A DNA stretch of 64,000 nt from Sinimarinibacterium arenosum (GTDB taxonomy: Bacteria > Pseudomonadota > Gammaproteobacteria > Nevskiales > Nevskiaceae): contig NZ_SUKF01000006.1 in the NCBI RefSeq assembly GCF_005047655.1, positions 282,434 to 346,433 on the forward strand. The letters run 5' to 3'. Below, in pieces: positions 1 to 9,437 of the stretch. Each line of letters opens with the position of its first letter. Position 1 is the first letter of the stretch. The notes under the pieces were generated by a model that was given only the letters and a program-made list of their open reading frames with translations, made no database searches and was not told the DNA's origin. A program made the position numbers and the translations under genes.

Positions 1-16
1 GCGGGTGTTGCGAATC

Positions 17-697
17 ATGAGACTGCAAAGAACAGATGGTGACTCCAGCCTCGGGTACGGGCGCTTCACTGAATGTGATTCGAAGCGATGGACGCGTGTG
101 TTTCTGCTGTGCGCCGTGATTGGACTCGCCGCCTGCGAAGACGATACGCAGCGAGGAAAGGTGAGCGGATTACCTGTCTACTGCGATCCTCTGGGCGATG
201 CGTCGGCGCAAATCGCCATCAGCTGCTTCGGCTGCAAGATCGACAATGTCGAAGCAGCAGCCGATGGTGATTTCCATAGCGCCGCGACGGTAACGGTCCT
301 GGCATCGCCTGATGAGGGCGGAGCGACGATCCGCTCATCAACGGTGTTCTTCTATGGTGGCGGGCCCGGCAGCAAACCTGGGGCCTTTATTCGCCTTCCC
401 CAGGATCCGAGCGGCATCGTGAGTTGGACAACAGTGCGTATTCGCACCTACAGCTCATTCGCCCTGGTGGGCGATGAACGCGCGCAGATTGGCTCGGCAC
501 TTGGGCTGATCGAGGGCGACCTCAAACGTGCCGACATGCCGCCCAGCGACGATTCGTCGCTGCCCCAAACGTACGTTTACTTTGAAGCGACGCAACCGTT
601 TGACAACGTGGAGATCGAGTTCGCTGCCCCAGGGCTGCGAACCGATCCTGCCGTCGTTGAGGTATTTGCGCTTTGCGAGAATGGCGGATTGCTTTGA
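17..697 (+). CDS. Predicted lipoprotein of unknown function
   Basis: I do not recognise a family. An N-terminal hydrophobic stretch (FLLCAVIGLAAC) ends in a lipobox-like LAAC, followed by acidic residues, so the mature protein is probably a lipid-anchored envelope protein of roughly 185 residues. A GTG at 5, the ATG at 17 and a GTG near 101 are all possible starts; the last would give the most compact signal peptide. The mature part is soluble-looking, with several cysteines. The gene may be monocistronic: it faces the convergent nrdB gene across 200 bp. Confidence 0.6.
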   Translation: MRLQRTDGDSSLGYGRFTECDSKRWTRVFLLCAVIGLAACEDDTQRGKVSGLPVYCDPLGDASAQIAISCFGCKIDNVEAAADGDFHSAATVTVLASPDEGGATIRSSTVFFYGGGPGSKPGAFIRLPQDPSGIVSWTTVRIRTYSSFALVGDERAQIGSALGLIEGDLKRADMPPSDDSSLPQTYVYFEATQPFDNVEIEFAAPGLRTDPAVVEVFALCENGGLL

Positions 698-848
698 TTG
701 AACCTCGGCACTGGACACCGGCGTGACGCGATCCAGTTGTTCAAAGTGAGTGCCCTGGAGCGTCTGCAAACGGCGCACCTTATGCACTCGTCATCGCAGC
801 CAAATCCTCCGGAACCACCGGGGCGGGCACATTGAGATCCGTTGAAGA

Positions 849-876
849 CTCAGCCGCACTCAAGGCTGAGCGTTTT
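849..876. terminator. Hairpin between convergent lipoprotein gene and nrdB
   Basis: The inverted repeat CTCAGCC / GGCTGAG (849-855 and 864-870) is followed on the plus strand by CGTTTT. The T tract is short and there is only a weak one on the minus side, so this may be a modest terminator serving either of the converging genes. Confidence 0.45.
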
Positions 877-898
877 CCCGCGATCCAATGTCGAAGCG

Positions 899-1951
899 CT
901 AGTCCCAGCTGAGCGCCCCGCCGGTCTGGTATTCCGTGACGCGGGTTTCGAAGAAGTTCTTTTCCTTCTTCAGATCGATCAGCTCGCTCATCCACGGGAA
1001 CGGATTGCCCGCGCCGGGATATGGCTCGTCCAGACCGATCTGCGCGCAGCGGCGGTTCGCGATGTAGCGCAGATATTCGGAGAACATCTCCGCATTTAGC
1101 CCCAACACGCCACGCGGCATCGTGTCGATCGCGTAGCGGTATTCCAGCTCCACCGCCTGTTCCATCAGGCTGCGAATCTCCGCGCGGAATTCCGGCGTCC
1201 ACAGATGCGGGTTCTCCTGCTTGATCTGGTTGATCAGATCGACGCCGAAGTTCAGATGCATCGACTCGTCACGCAGGATGTACTGGTACTGCTCGGCAGC
1301 ACCGACCATCTTGTTGCGCCGCCCCAGCGCCAGGATCTGCACGAAACCCACGTAGAAGAACAGGCCTTCCATGATGCAGGCGAACGCGATCAGCGAACGC
1401 AGCAACCGCTGGTCGTTCTCTGGCGTTCCGGTCTTGAAGGTCGGGTCCGTCAGCGTCTGGATGAACGGCAGCAGGAACGCCGCCTTGTCGTGAATGCTCG
1501 GAATCTCGTTGTACATGTTGAAGATCTCACCCTCGTCGAGGCTGAGACTTTCGATGATGTACTGGTAGGCGTGCGTGTGCAGCGCTTCTTCAAACGCCTG
1601 CCGCAACAGATAGCGCCGGCATTCCGGACTGGTGATGTGGCGGTAGGTGCCGAGCACGATGTTGTTCGCCGCCAGCGAATCCGCCGTCGAGAAGAAACCC
1701 AGATTGCGCTTGACGATGCGACGCTCGTCCTCAGTCAGACCCTTGGGATCGTTCCACAGCGCGATGTCCGCCGCCATGTTGATCTCCTGCGGCATCCAGT
1801 GATTCGCGCAACCGTCCTGATACTTCTGCCACGCCCACTGGTGTCGCCCCAGACTGCCGAGCCCCGCCTCGGCATTGGTCGTCGGCTCCGGCGCATTGAT
1901 GACGCCCAAGGGAACATCGGAAAACGACAGCGCAGCTTCAGTCAGGGGCAT
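899..1951 (-). CDS. nrdB: Class Ia ribonucleotide reductase beta subunit (NrdB)
   Basis: Supplies the diiron-tyrosyl radical used by NrdA to reduce ribonucleoside diphosphates to deoxyribonucleotides in the cytoplasm. The 350-residue product has the family's iron-binding segments: the first helix region around [11 protein letters not shown], the [13 protein letters not shown] segment supplying Glu and His ligands, and [15 protein letters not shown] supplying Glu and His ligands. Length and end agree with Xanthomonadales-type NrdB. The usual partner nrdA is not adjacent: the next gene upstream on this strand encodes a secreted Calx-beta protein. I saw no convincing NrdR box in the 197 bp upstream. 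Confidence 0.95.
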   Translation of the reverse strand: MPLTEAALSFSDVPLGVINAPEPTTNAEAGLGSLGRHQWAWQKYQDGCANHWMPQEINMAADIALWNDPKGLTEDERRIVKRNLGFFSTADSLAANNIVLGTYRHITSPECRRYLLRQAFEEALHTHAYQYIIESLSLDEGEIFNMYNEIPSIHDKAAFLLPFIQTLTDPTFKTGTPENDQRLLRSLIAFACIMEGLFFYVGFVQILALGRRNKMVGAAEQYQYILRDESMHLNFGVDLINQIKQENPHLWTPEFRAEIRSLMEQAVELEYRYAIDTMPRGVLGLNAEMFSEYLRYIANRRCAQIGLDEPYPGAGNPFPWMSELIDLKKEKNFFETRVTEYQTGGALSWD

Positions 1952-2148
1952 TGAACAAGGCTCGAATGGAATACGGAGAACTGACCGCCGCAGCGGTGAA
2001 TCCTGAAGACCTTAGTCAATCCACCCCACAACACCGACTGATGCAGGTCAATGCATCAACTGTCATTGCCCTTCTGGAGAGCTGGAGACGCCGCCTCCGG
2101 CACCACACCTGTTCATCCCGTTGTTCTTGCACAAGCCGGTAACGCCAT

Positions 2149-4149
2149 TTAATTCAGTGGACCTTTTCTGTGTTTGGGTCTTAACGCCGCGGCGAGTAGC
2201 ATCAGTAATGAACCGATAGGGAATGCACCGCCCCCGGAACTACCTCCATCATCGTCAGCAATTTGCACATTGATGCCATCTTGGCTCCCGATTTCAGCTC
2301 CGTTTGAAGTTGACTCAAGGGCAACCGAGAAAGTTTCCGGCTGCTCGGTTTCCGAGTCATTGATGATTTGAACGGGAATAGCGAGCTGCATGACGCCGCT
2401 CGCAAACGTCACCGTCCCACTCCCAGAAAAATCAATGCCTGGCGTGGCATCAATACCTTTTGAGCTGTACGTGACACTCACTCCACCCAGGCAACCATTT
2501 GAACGAACAAGGTCGATCATCAACGGCGAGGTTGCTTCCGAAGCCGTCTGCGTCGGGCGCGCGAATTCTACCAAGCCCGGTTTGGCGACCAACGTTGAAT
2601 CAGCAGCGCCGTTATTCGCCGTGTCTGTTTCGTATTGATCACTATCAACCACGGCACTCATTTCGACGTTGTCGCAAGCGAGATCGGGCCTGATGACATC
2701 AAAAGTCAGCTGCTGTGAGGCGCCAGCGGAGAGAGGCTCACTCAGACTACATGTGATTTCCTGCGTCCCCGAACATTGCCAACCTGTAGTTTGCGAGCTG
2801 AAAAGGGAGTGCCCATCAGGAAGCATCACGTTCGCAACAACACCAGCGGCTTGACCTACTCCGCTACTGCTCACCGGATGTGCGTTTCTTACAGAAACCA
2901 GATAAGACGAACTATTGCCACCCAACGATTCAACGAGGTCATCTGAAACGGTCATTCGGAGATCGACGCTCTCAGGGCCGACAGCCCGTCGAAAATATCC
3001 CTCACGCTGACCGCTGCCGCCGTCAAGCAGCGTGTATTGCCACACGAAAACCGGATCGCCGTCAGAGTCCACTGCAACCTCTGGCGAGTCAACAACCTGC
3101 GTGCTCGACTCAGCAACAACAATTCCGGCTGCGCTCGGTGCTCCGTCTTGATCAAAGTACTGTGCAAAACACCTTGCGTAGTTGCCGGCTTCCCAAGCGA
3201 TCACAGCATCACCATCATTGTCCAGCCCAATCGAAGGATTCCGTGAACTGCCCGCATAAACCTCAAATTCATCCTCCAACGGCGTCCCGTTTGGGCTGTA
3301 GCGCCTGCGCATGATGTGGTTGCTCGAATCTCCGGTCCAAGTGACGGTGTATCGGCCACTAGCATCGATATCGACATCGGGGCGATAGACCGCAGCCGTC
3401 TGATTGACTTGAACGATTGCACCCATTGCGCCATTTGCGCTGATGGTTCTGGAGAAAATATTGCCATCAACACCCCATGCAACGATCGCAGTGCCATCTG
3501 CGTTCATCGCAACTGAGGAATAAGAGATTCCGTCGGCGGGTGCGAGGACGGCGACGTCAAACGGTGCGGTCGTAACGGCACCGTCCGCCTGTATCCTGAC
3601 GGCACTGATATGCGCACTCGTTCCGGAGTTCGTCCAAACAACAAGCGCTTGCCCATTCGGAGACACCGCGATCTTGATGCCAGAGGCATATGATTTTCCA
3701 AGATCGACGCTAATTTCCGGACCGAGCGACATCCCGTCTTTCGAATAACGACGGTACTGAATCCTAGTAAAGGAAACGTCGATTCCCGACTCCTGTATCC
3801 ACACAGCAGTCGAAGTGCCTGTGTCATCGATGCCAACATCGACATCGGAGTAGTACGCACCGGCCGCTGGGTAATAAAGCACTTGCTGATCCCCTCGAGG
3901 GGAGCCTCCCGGCGCATAAAAACGAATATACGCACCACTCAAGCCCGAAGCCCCATTTCGGGGCAATTCGGACCAAACGACCGCGGCATCTCCGGTTGAG
4001 GACATCGCGACGTTTGGTCTTATAACGTCGTACTCCGTTTCAGCATGAAACCTCTTTGCCGGTCCAAGAAAGTTTCCCGGCGATAGAGCTACTGCTGTTC
4101 CGAGATGAAACAATCCCACTATTGCAAAGACAAATATTCCGGATCGCAT
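2149..4149 (-). CDS. Secreted Calx-beta domain protein with C-terminal anchor signal
   Basis: A 666-residue exported protein. It has a signal peptide (about residues 1-22), a long region of repeating beta-rich units with NADGTAIVAWG-like strands (about 40-390) reminiscent of propeller repeats, a segment resembling DUF11 surface domains (about 395-500), and a Calx-beta-like region near 535-635 ending with acidic residues. The C-terminus is a Gly/Ser tract, then a hydrophobic helix (FPIGSLLMLLAAA) and a basic tail, the arrangement of GlyGly-CTERM-type sorting signals processed by rhombosortase. Probably surface-exposed. Its base composition is lower in GC than its neighbours, which fits a variable surface gene. 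Ligand unknown. Confidence 0.7.
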   Translation of the reverse strand: MRSGIFVFAIVGLFHLGTAVALSPGNFLGPAKRFHAETEYDVIRPNVAMSSTGDAAVVWSELPRNGASGLSGAYIRFYAPGGSPRGDQQVLYYPAAGAYYSDVDVGIDDTGTSTAVWIQESGIDVSFTRIQYRRYSKDGMSLGPEISVDLGKSYASGIKIAVSPNGQALVVWTNSGTSAHISAVRIQADGAVTTAPFDVAVLAPADGISYSSVAMNADGTAIVAWGVDGNIFSRTISANGAMGAIVQVNQTAAVYRPDVDIDASGRYTVTWTGDSSNHIMRRRYSPNGTPLEDEFEVYAGSSRNPSIGLDNDGDAVIAWEAGNYARCFAQYFDQDGAPSAAGIVVAESSTQVVDSPEVAVDSDGDPVFVWQYTLLDGGSGQREGYFRRAVGPESVDLRMTVSDDLVESLGGNSSSYLVSVRNAHPVSSSGVGQAAGVVANVMLPDGHSLFSSQTTGWQCSGTQEITCSLSEPLSAGASQQLTFDVIRPDLACDNVEMSAVVDSDQYETDTANNGAADSTLVAKPGLVEFARPTQTASEATSPLMIDLVRSNGCLGGVSVTYSSKGIDATPGIDFSGSGTVTFASGVMQLAIPVQIINDSETEQPETFSVALESTSNGAEIGSQDGINVQIADDDGGSSGGGAFPIGSLLMLLAAALRPKHRKGPLN

Positions 4150-4509
4150 CTCGACCCTCCCTTTGTATTTATGTATTTGCGGTTGAAATTATAGGAATGT
4201 TAATCAGGGCTCGATATCGTCATTTTCCTACTCGTTCATCACCCCTCAGCTCGAAGACTTTTTCTGCAGAAAATGCTCTCTAGACATTCGACTTCCAGAA
4301 GAGAATTTGCGCTCTTTCGTAACGCCGCTCGCCAATTAAACGACGAAGCCAAGTGGCACGCTTCGATTTTGGCGTAACCGATTGATCGCTCCAGACTCAT
4401 CGCTTTCCACTCCTTGAGGAGGCCGGCAGTTACATGTTGACGCCCCTCCCAGCAATCCCCGATGCTGCACTCTCCGCCCTATTGATCTCCCCTCGCGCGT
4501 CATCCCGGC
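4150..4509. other. Intergenic region between divergent genes, 360 bp
   Basis: An AT-richer spacer separates the divergent Calx-beta and antiporter genes, so it should hold promoters for both. I see no strong hairpin, repeat or recognisable operator. The antiporter start at 4510 has no clear Shine-Dalgarno sequence. Confidence 0.5.
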
Positions 4510-6174
4510 ATGCACTCGATTGAAGTCGTTCTGGCGATGCTGCTCGCCGTGGTGGTCAGCGGCTATCTGGTGCGGACCCTGCCGATGTCGATTCCGCTAC
4601 CGTTGGTGCAGATCGGGCTCGGGGCAGTCATTGCCGGCGGGTTCAAACGCGGCGTTGCGCTGGACCCCGGCCTGTTCTTCCTGCTGTTTCTGCCGCCGCT
4701 GTTGTTCCTCGACGGCTGGCGCATTCCCAAGACCGGGTTGTTCCGCGACAGGACGGTGATCCTGGAACTGGCACTGGGTCTGGTGCTGTTTACGGTGGTC
4801 TGTGCGGGCTTCCTGATTCACTGGCTGATTCCGGGCATGCCGCTGCCGGTGGCGTTTGCGCTGGCAGCGATCGTCTCGCCGACCGATCCGGTGGCGGTGA
4901 GTTCGATCGCGGCGCGCACACCGATCCCCAAGCGGATGATGCATATCCTCGAAGGCGAGTCGCTGCTCAACGATGCGTCCGGCCTGGTGGCGTTCCGCTT
5001 CGCCGTGGCGGCGGCGATAACGGGCGGCTTCTCGCTGGGCGCGGCATCGCTGACGTTTCTGTGGCTGGCGATCGGCGGGCTGGCCATCGGCTCCGGCGTA
5101 ACCTTCGGCATCAGCCTGGCGCAGCGCTGGCTGTCGCGACGCTTCGGAGAGGAAAGCGGCTCGCCGATTCTGTTGAATCTGCTGACGCCTTTCGGCGCTT
5201 ATCTGGCAGCAGAGCATCTGGGTGCGTCCGGCATTCTCGCCGCGGTCGCCGCTGGCATCACGATGAGCTATGTGGAGTTAACCGGCCGCGCGCTGGCGAC
5301 CACACGCGTGCAACGCGCAGCCGTATGGGACACGGCGCAGTTCGCCTTGAACGGCATCGTGTTCGTGCTGCTCGGCGAGCAGCTGCCGTGGATTCTGGTG
5401 GACGCGATCTCGTCCGTCCGCGAGATGGGCTCGCACCCGGCGTGGCTGGCGGTCTACGCGCTGGGGCTCAGTCTGGGACTGGCGGTGCTGCGCTTCGTCT
5501 GGGTATGGACGTCGCTGCGCTGGACCTTGTTCCGCGCCAGCCTGCGCGGTGAGCGCATGCGCGCGCCACAGTGGCGCATGGTGCTGGCGATCTCGATGGC
5601 CGGCGTGCGTGGCGCACTCACCCTGGCCGGTGTGCTGACGCTGCCGCTGGCGCTGCCCGACGGCAGTCCGTTCCCGGCGCGTGAGCTGTCGGTGTTTCTG
5701 GCTGCGGCGGTGATCCTGTTTTCGCTGCTGACGGCGGCATTCGGCCTGCCGCGCGTGCTGCGTCATCTGGCGGTCCCGGCGGCCGATGAGGCGGAGTCGG
5801 ACGAAGAACATGCACGCAGACGCGCCGCGCATGCCGCGGTCGAAGCCGTGGAGCGCGCGCTCCAGCGGCTGGAACTGGATGCCTCCGATGCCGAGCTGTA
5901 CACCAGCGCGGCGACGCGGGTCATCGCCAGCTATCAGCGGCTGATCGATACCGAGCCGGCGACCGGTGTCGACGCTGCGCGCCTGCGCCGCGCCGACCGG
6001 GCCGAGCGCGAACTGCGGCTTGCCGCACTGGCGGCGGAACGCGACACCATCTTCGATCTGGCGCGCCGCAATCAGCTCTCCGATGAAGTCTCGCGCAAGC
6101 TGGTGCGCGAGATCGATCTGCTGGACGAGCGCTTCCGGCTGGCACTGCAGAGCGGCAACGGCTCTGCGCCGTAA
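4510..6174 (+). CDS. Na+/H+ antiporter, CPA1 family
   Basis: An inner-membrane cation/proton antiporter for pH and sodium homeostasis. About 12 hydrophobic segments fill residues 1-420. They include the CPA1 signatures PTDPVAV and EGESLLNDASG, whose Asp residues carry ion translocation. A hydrophilic, helical C-terminal tail (about 425-554, rich in Glu, Arg and Ala) matches the cytoplasmic regulatory tail of YjcE/NhaP-like proteins. At 554 residues it is full length. It is probably monocistronic; a quinone oxidoreductase follows 135 bp downstream in the same direction. Confidence 0.9.
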   Translation: MHSIEVVLAMLLAVVVSGYLVRTLPMSIPLPLVQIGLGAVIAGGFKRGVALDPGLFFLLFLPPLLFLDGWRIPKTGLFRDRTVILELALGLVLFTVVCAGFLIHWLIPGMPLPVAFALAAIVSPTDPVAVSSIAARTPIPKRMMHILEGESLLNDASGLVAFRFAVAAAITGGFSLGAASLTFLWLAIGGLAIGSGVTFGISLAQRWLSRRFGEESGSPILLNLLTPFGAYLAAEHLGASGILAAVAAGITMSYVELTGRALATTRVQRAAVWDTAQFALNGIVFVLLGEQLPWILVDAISSVREMGSHPAWLAVYALGLSLGLAVLRFVWVWTSLRWTLFRASLRGERMRAPQWRMVLAISMAGVRGALTLAGVLTLPLALPDGSPFPARELSVFLAAAVILFSLLTAAFGLPRVLRHLAVPAADEAESDEEHARRRAAHAAVEAVERALQRLELDASDAELYTSAATRVIASYQRLIDTEPATGVDAARLRRADRAERELRLAALAAERDTIFDLARRNQLSDEVSRKLVREIDLLDERFRLALQSGNGSAP

Positions 6175-6176
6175 GC

Positions 6177-6206
6177 CGCGGTCGCGGTCGCGGTCGCGGT
6201 CGCGGC
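6177..6206. repeat. Hexanucleotide microsatellite (CGCGGT)4
   Basis: Four perfect CGCGGT units and a fifth unit ending in C lie immediately after the antiporter stop codon. They are outside the reading frame. Simple slippage is the likely origin; no function is evident. Confidence 0.8.
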
Positions 6207-6309
6207 AGGCTGCCGCTTCCGCTATGGTCCACCGCGCTAATTCACGCAAAACGATGCGGCACCGTACCGTGTCGCCCCCTTTAATGTTGTTGCGAGCAGG
6301 AGCCTCGGA

Positions 6310-7296
6310 ATGAGCACGATGCAGGCGATTGAGATTTCTCAGCCCGGCGCCGCCGATGTCTTGCGTCTGTGCGAACGCGCAGTGCCGGTGCCGGGACCGG
6401 GGGAAGTGCTGATTCAGGTTCACGCCGCCGGCATCAATCGCCCGGACGTGCTGCAGCGCATGGGGCTGTATCGCGCACCGGCGGATGCCTCCGACCTGCC
6501 CGGGCTGGAAGTGGCAGGCACGATCGTCGGCGGCGACGTCGGCGACAGCGGCTTCAAGCTCGGCGAGCGGGTGTGTGCGCTGGTGCACGGCGGCGGTTAT
6601 GCCGAGTACTGCTGCGCGCCAGCCTCGAACTGTCTGCCCGCACCCAAGGACTGGTCCGATGCGGAGGCCGCATCGTTGCCGGAAACCTGTTTCACCGTGT
6701 GGAGCAATGTGTTCGAACGCGGACAGCTGGGTGCCGGCGAGACGCTGCTGGTTCAGGGCGGCAGCAGTGGCATTGGCGTGACCGCGATCCAGATCGCGCA
6801 TGCGCTGGGCCATTGCGTGTTCGCCACCGCCGGCAGCGACGACAAGGTGCGGGCCTGCGAAGCGCTCGGCGCCGAGCGCGCGATCAACTATCGCGAGGCG
6901 GACTTTTCCAAAGCCGTGCGCGAATACACCGACGGTCGCGGGGTGGATGTCATCCTCGACATCGTCGGCGGCGAATACGTGGCGCGCGAGATTGCCTGTC
7001 TGGCCGACGACGGCCGGCTCGTGCTTATTGGCGTGCTGGGCGGTACCACGGCGCAAATTCCGCTGGCACAAATCCTGATGCGGCGTCTGACGGTGACCGG
7101 CTCGACCTTGCGCCCGCGATCCGATGCCTACAAGGCGCAGATTGCCCACGCGTTGCGTGAGCGCGTCTGGCCGCTGATTGACGCGGGCAAGATCAAACCG
7201 GTGATCCACCAGACCTTTCCGCTGGCGCAGGCCGCGGACGCACACCGACTGATGGAGAGCAGCACGCATATCGGCAAAATCGTGCTCACGCTCTAG
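6310..7296 (+). CDS. NAD(P)H:quinone oxidoreductase, zinc-independent MDR family (PIG3/Qor type)
   Basis: Predicted to reduce quinones with NAD(P)H in the cytoplasm. The 328-residue protein has an N-terminal GroES-like fold (to about residue 130) with the family segment AAGINRPDVLQRMGLY, and a Rossmann domain with the nucleotide motif GGSSGIGVTAIQIA (about 149-162). Zinc-binding cysteines of alcohol dehydrogenases are absent, as expected for the PIG3/TIGR02824 group. The ATG at 6310 lies close to a purine-rich GAGCAGGAG-like site. The physiological substrate is not deducible. Confidence 0.88.
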   Translation: MSTMQAIEISQPGAADVLRLCERAVPVPGPGEVLIQVHAAGINRPDVLQRMGLYRAPADASDLPGLEVAGTIVGGDVGDSGFKLGERVCALVHGGGYAEYCCAPASNCLPAPKDWSDAEAASLPETCFTVWSNVFERGQLGAGETLLVQGGSSGIGVTAIQIAHALGHCVFATAGSDDKVRACEALGAERAINYREADFSKAVREYTDGRGVDVILDIVGGEYVAREIACLADDGRLVLIGVLGGTTAQIPLAQILMRRLTVTGSTLRPRSDAYKAQIAHALRERVWPLIDAGKIKPVIHQTFPLAQAADAHRLMESSTHIGKIVLTL

Positions 7297-7535
7297 CCTC
7301 TCTCCACACCCGAGTCAGCCCTATTCAGGGCTGTCGTGGCGACCGGATGGCCGGCTCGTCAATGGCCGTCCAGCCGGACTGGACGCCCGCTTGGAAGCGG
7401 GCATTGCCTGCCCGATGGGCGGCCCCTGGCGCCCGATGTCAGACGTCCCACACCGAGCGTGCCGGCCTTACAATCTTCCGTCGGCCTCAGCAACATCCTT
7501 GGCCGGTTTATCGCGGAACGAGCCGCCCGGTAGCC

Positions 7536-9410
7536 ATGACACAAACTTCCAGTGTCGAGAGCAGCCTTCATCCAGACCCCGCTGTACTGGCCGAACACTC
7601 CCCAACGACCCGCAGCGACTGGCAGGTCCTGCGCGAATTCATCCCTTGGCTTAAACCCTACGGCGGCAGAATCGCGGGCGCACTGGCGATGGTGCTGCTG
7701 GCCAAGCTCGCGAATCTGTACGTTCCGGTCGCGCTGAAACAGATCGTCGACCGGCTCGACGTCGAATCCGGCTTGCTGGCGATACCGGTGTCCATCCTGC
7801 TCGCATACGGCGCGGCGCGCGTGGGTGTCTCGCTGTTCACCGAACTGCGCCAGGTGATCTTCGCCCGGGTCATGGCACGGGCTTCGCGCGATATCACCCT
7901 GCGGGTGTTCCGGCACCTGCAATCGCTGTCGATGCGCTTTCACTTGCAGCGCAGAACCGGCGGCGTGGCGCGCGACATCGAACGCGGCGGCGCGGCCGTA
8001 TCCGACCTGCTGGACTGGGCGCTCTATTCGATCGTCCCCACCTCGGTCGAGATCCTGCTCGTCACTGCGGCTTTGGTCTGGGCCTACGGCTGGGACTACG
8101 CGCTGATCACGCTGGCGATTCTGGCGGCCTATGGCGTGTGGACGGTGGCAGTGACCGAATGGCGTACGCGATTTTTCCGCGCCGAGGTTGAAGCCAATAC
8201 GCGCGCCAACGAACGTGCAGTCGACTCGCTGCTGAACTTTGAGACGGTCAAGTATTTCAATAACGAATCCCATGAGGTGCGACGCTTCGACAGCCATCTG
8301 CGACACCTGGAAGACGCGCGGGTCAAGTCAACCGCGAGTCTTGCGGTGCTCAACCTCGGTCAAACCCTGGTCATCGCGCTCGGCATCACCGCGATCATGT
8401 GGCGTGCCGCGGCAGGCGTCGTCGACGGCAGTCTGACGCTGGGCGATCTGGTCCTCATCAATGCCTTCCTGCTGCAGCTGTCCGCGCCGCTGAACCTGCT
8501 CGGGATGATGTACCGCGAGGTCAAGCAATCGTTGACGAGCATGGAACGCCTGTTCGCCCTGCTCGACCAGCCGCTCGAGGTGCACGACGCTGCCGATGCC
8601 GTGACCCTGGAAACCCGGCTGCCGCGGATCCACTTCGAGAACGTCAAGTTCGCCTACGACACGCGGCGACCGATCCTGCGCGGAATCGACTTTGAAATCG
8701 AACCGGGCGCCAAGGTCGCGGTGGTCGGCCAGTCCGGCTCCGGCAAGTCGACGCTGGCGCGCCTGCTCTATCGCTTCTATGACGTCAGCAAGGGCAGCAT
8801 CACGATCGACGGGCACGACATCCGCTCAGTCACTCAGGCTTCGCTGCGCGAGGCAATCGGCATCGTTCCGCAGGACACCGTGCTGTTCAACGACACGATC
8901 GCGTACAACATCCGCTACGGTCGCATCGACGCGACGGATGCGGAGGTTGAAGCGGCCGCACGCGCAGCGCAGATTCACGAGTTCATCGAACGTCAGCCGG
9001 ATGGCTATCAGACGATGGTCGGCGAACGCGGACTGAAACTCTCCGGCGGCGAGAAGCAGCGTGTCGCCATTGCCCGCGCGCTGCTGAAGAATCCGGCAAT
9101 CCTGATCTTCGACGAGGCCACCTCGGCGCTGGACTCCCAATCAGAGCAGGCCATCGAGGACGAGCTGCGGCGTATCCAGGTCGGCCATACCGCTTTGATC
9201 ATCGCGCACCGGCTGTCGACGGTGATGGACGCCGACCAGATTCTGGTGATGGAGGCCGGACGCATCGTCGAACGCGGCCACCATGAGGAGCTGCTGGAAA
9301 AAGGCGGTGCGTACGCGCTGTTGTGGGCGATCCAGCAACGCGAGCAGGTCGCCGATGCGGACGAAGGCACCGAGGATGTGGAAATCGCGGCCGCCCCGGC
9401 CAGCGCCTGA
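7536..9410 (+). CDS. ATM1-type ABC exporter (membrane and ATPase domains fused)
   Basis: A half-transporter of 624 residues that dimerises in the inner membrane. Relatives in the Atm1/HMT1 group export glutathione- or sulfur-conjugated compounds and metals. Residues about 40-340 form a six-helix membrane domain. The ATPase domain has Walker A GQSGSGKST, signature LSGGEKQR, Walker B ILIFDEATSALD and the H-loop IIAHRLST. I chose the ATG at 7536 because a reading frame extended upstream has no family similarity and the domain begins soon after. The group assignment rests on overall ATPase and linker sequence; the substrate is inferred. Confidence 0.9.
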   Translation: MTQTSSVESSLHPDPAVLAEHSPTTRSDWQVLREFIPWLKPYGGRIAGALAMVLLAKLANLYVPVALKQIVDRLDVESGLLAIPVSILLAYGAARVGVSLFTELRQVIFARVMARASRDITLRVFRHLQSLSMRFHLQRRTGGVARDIERGGAAVSDLLDWALYSIVPTSVEILLVTAALVWAYGWDYALITLAILAAYGVWTVAVTEWRTRFFRAEVEANTRANERAVDSLLNFETVKYFNNESHEVRRFDSHLRHLEDARVKSTASLAVLNLGQTLVIALGITAIMWRAAAGVVDGSLTLGDLVLINAFLLQLSAPLNLLGMMYREVKQSLTSMERLFALLDQPLEVHDAADAVTLETRLPRIHFENVKFAYDTRRPILRGIDFEIEPGAKVAVVGQSGSGKSTLARLLYRFYDVSKGSITIDGHDIRSVTQASLREAIGIVPQDTVLFNDTIAYNIRYGRIDATDAEVEAAARAAQIHEFIERQPDGYQTMVGERGLKLSGGEKQRVAIARALLKNPAILIFDEATSALDSQSEQAIEDELRRIQVGHTALIIAHRLSTVMDADQILVMEAGRIVERGHHEELLEKGGAYALLWAIQQREQVADADEGTEDVEIAAAPASA

Positions 9411-9437
9411 GCGCGTTGATCGGGGCAGCCGGACAAC

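Noticed and set aside
1952..2148. NrdR boxes upstream of nrdB
   Set aside because: I looked for paired ACACnATATnTTGTGT-like sites and found none with acceptable match.
5278..7269. 663-codon open frame opposite the antiporter and quinone oxidoreductase genes
   Set aside because: It runs antisense across two well-conserved genes and an intergenic repeat and has only low-complexity Arg/Gln/His-rich sequence. High GC explains the absence of stops.
7317..7332. Inverted repeat AGCCCT-ATTC-AGGGCT after the quinone oxidoreductase
   Set aside because: Six-bp stem without a T tract on either side; probably chance.
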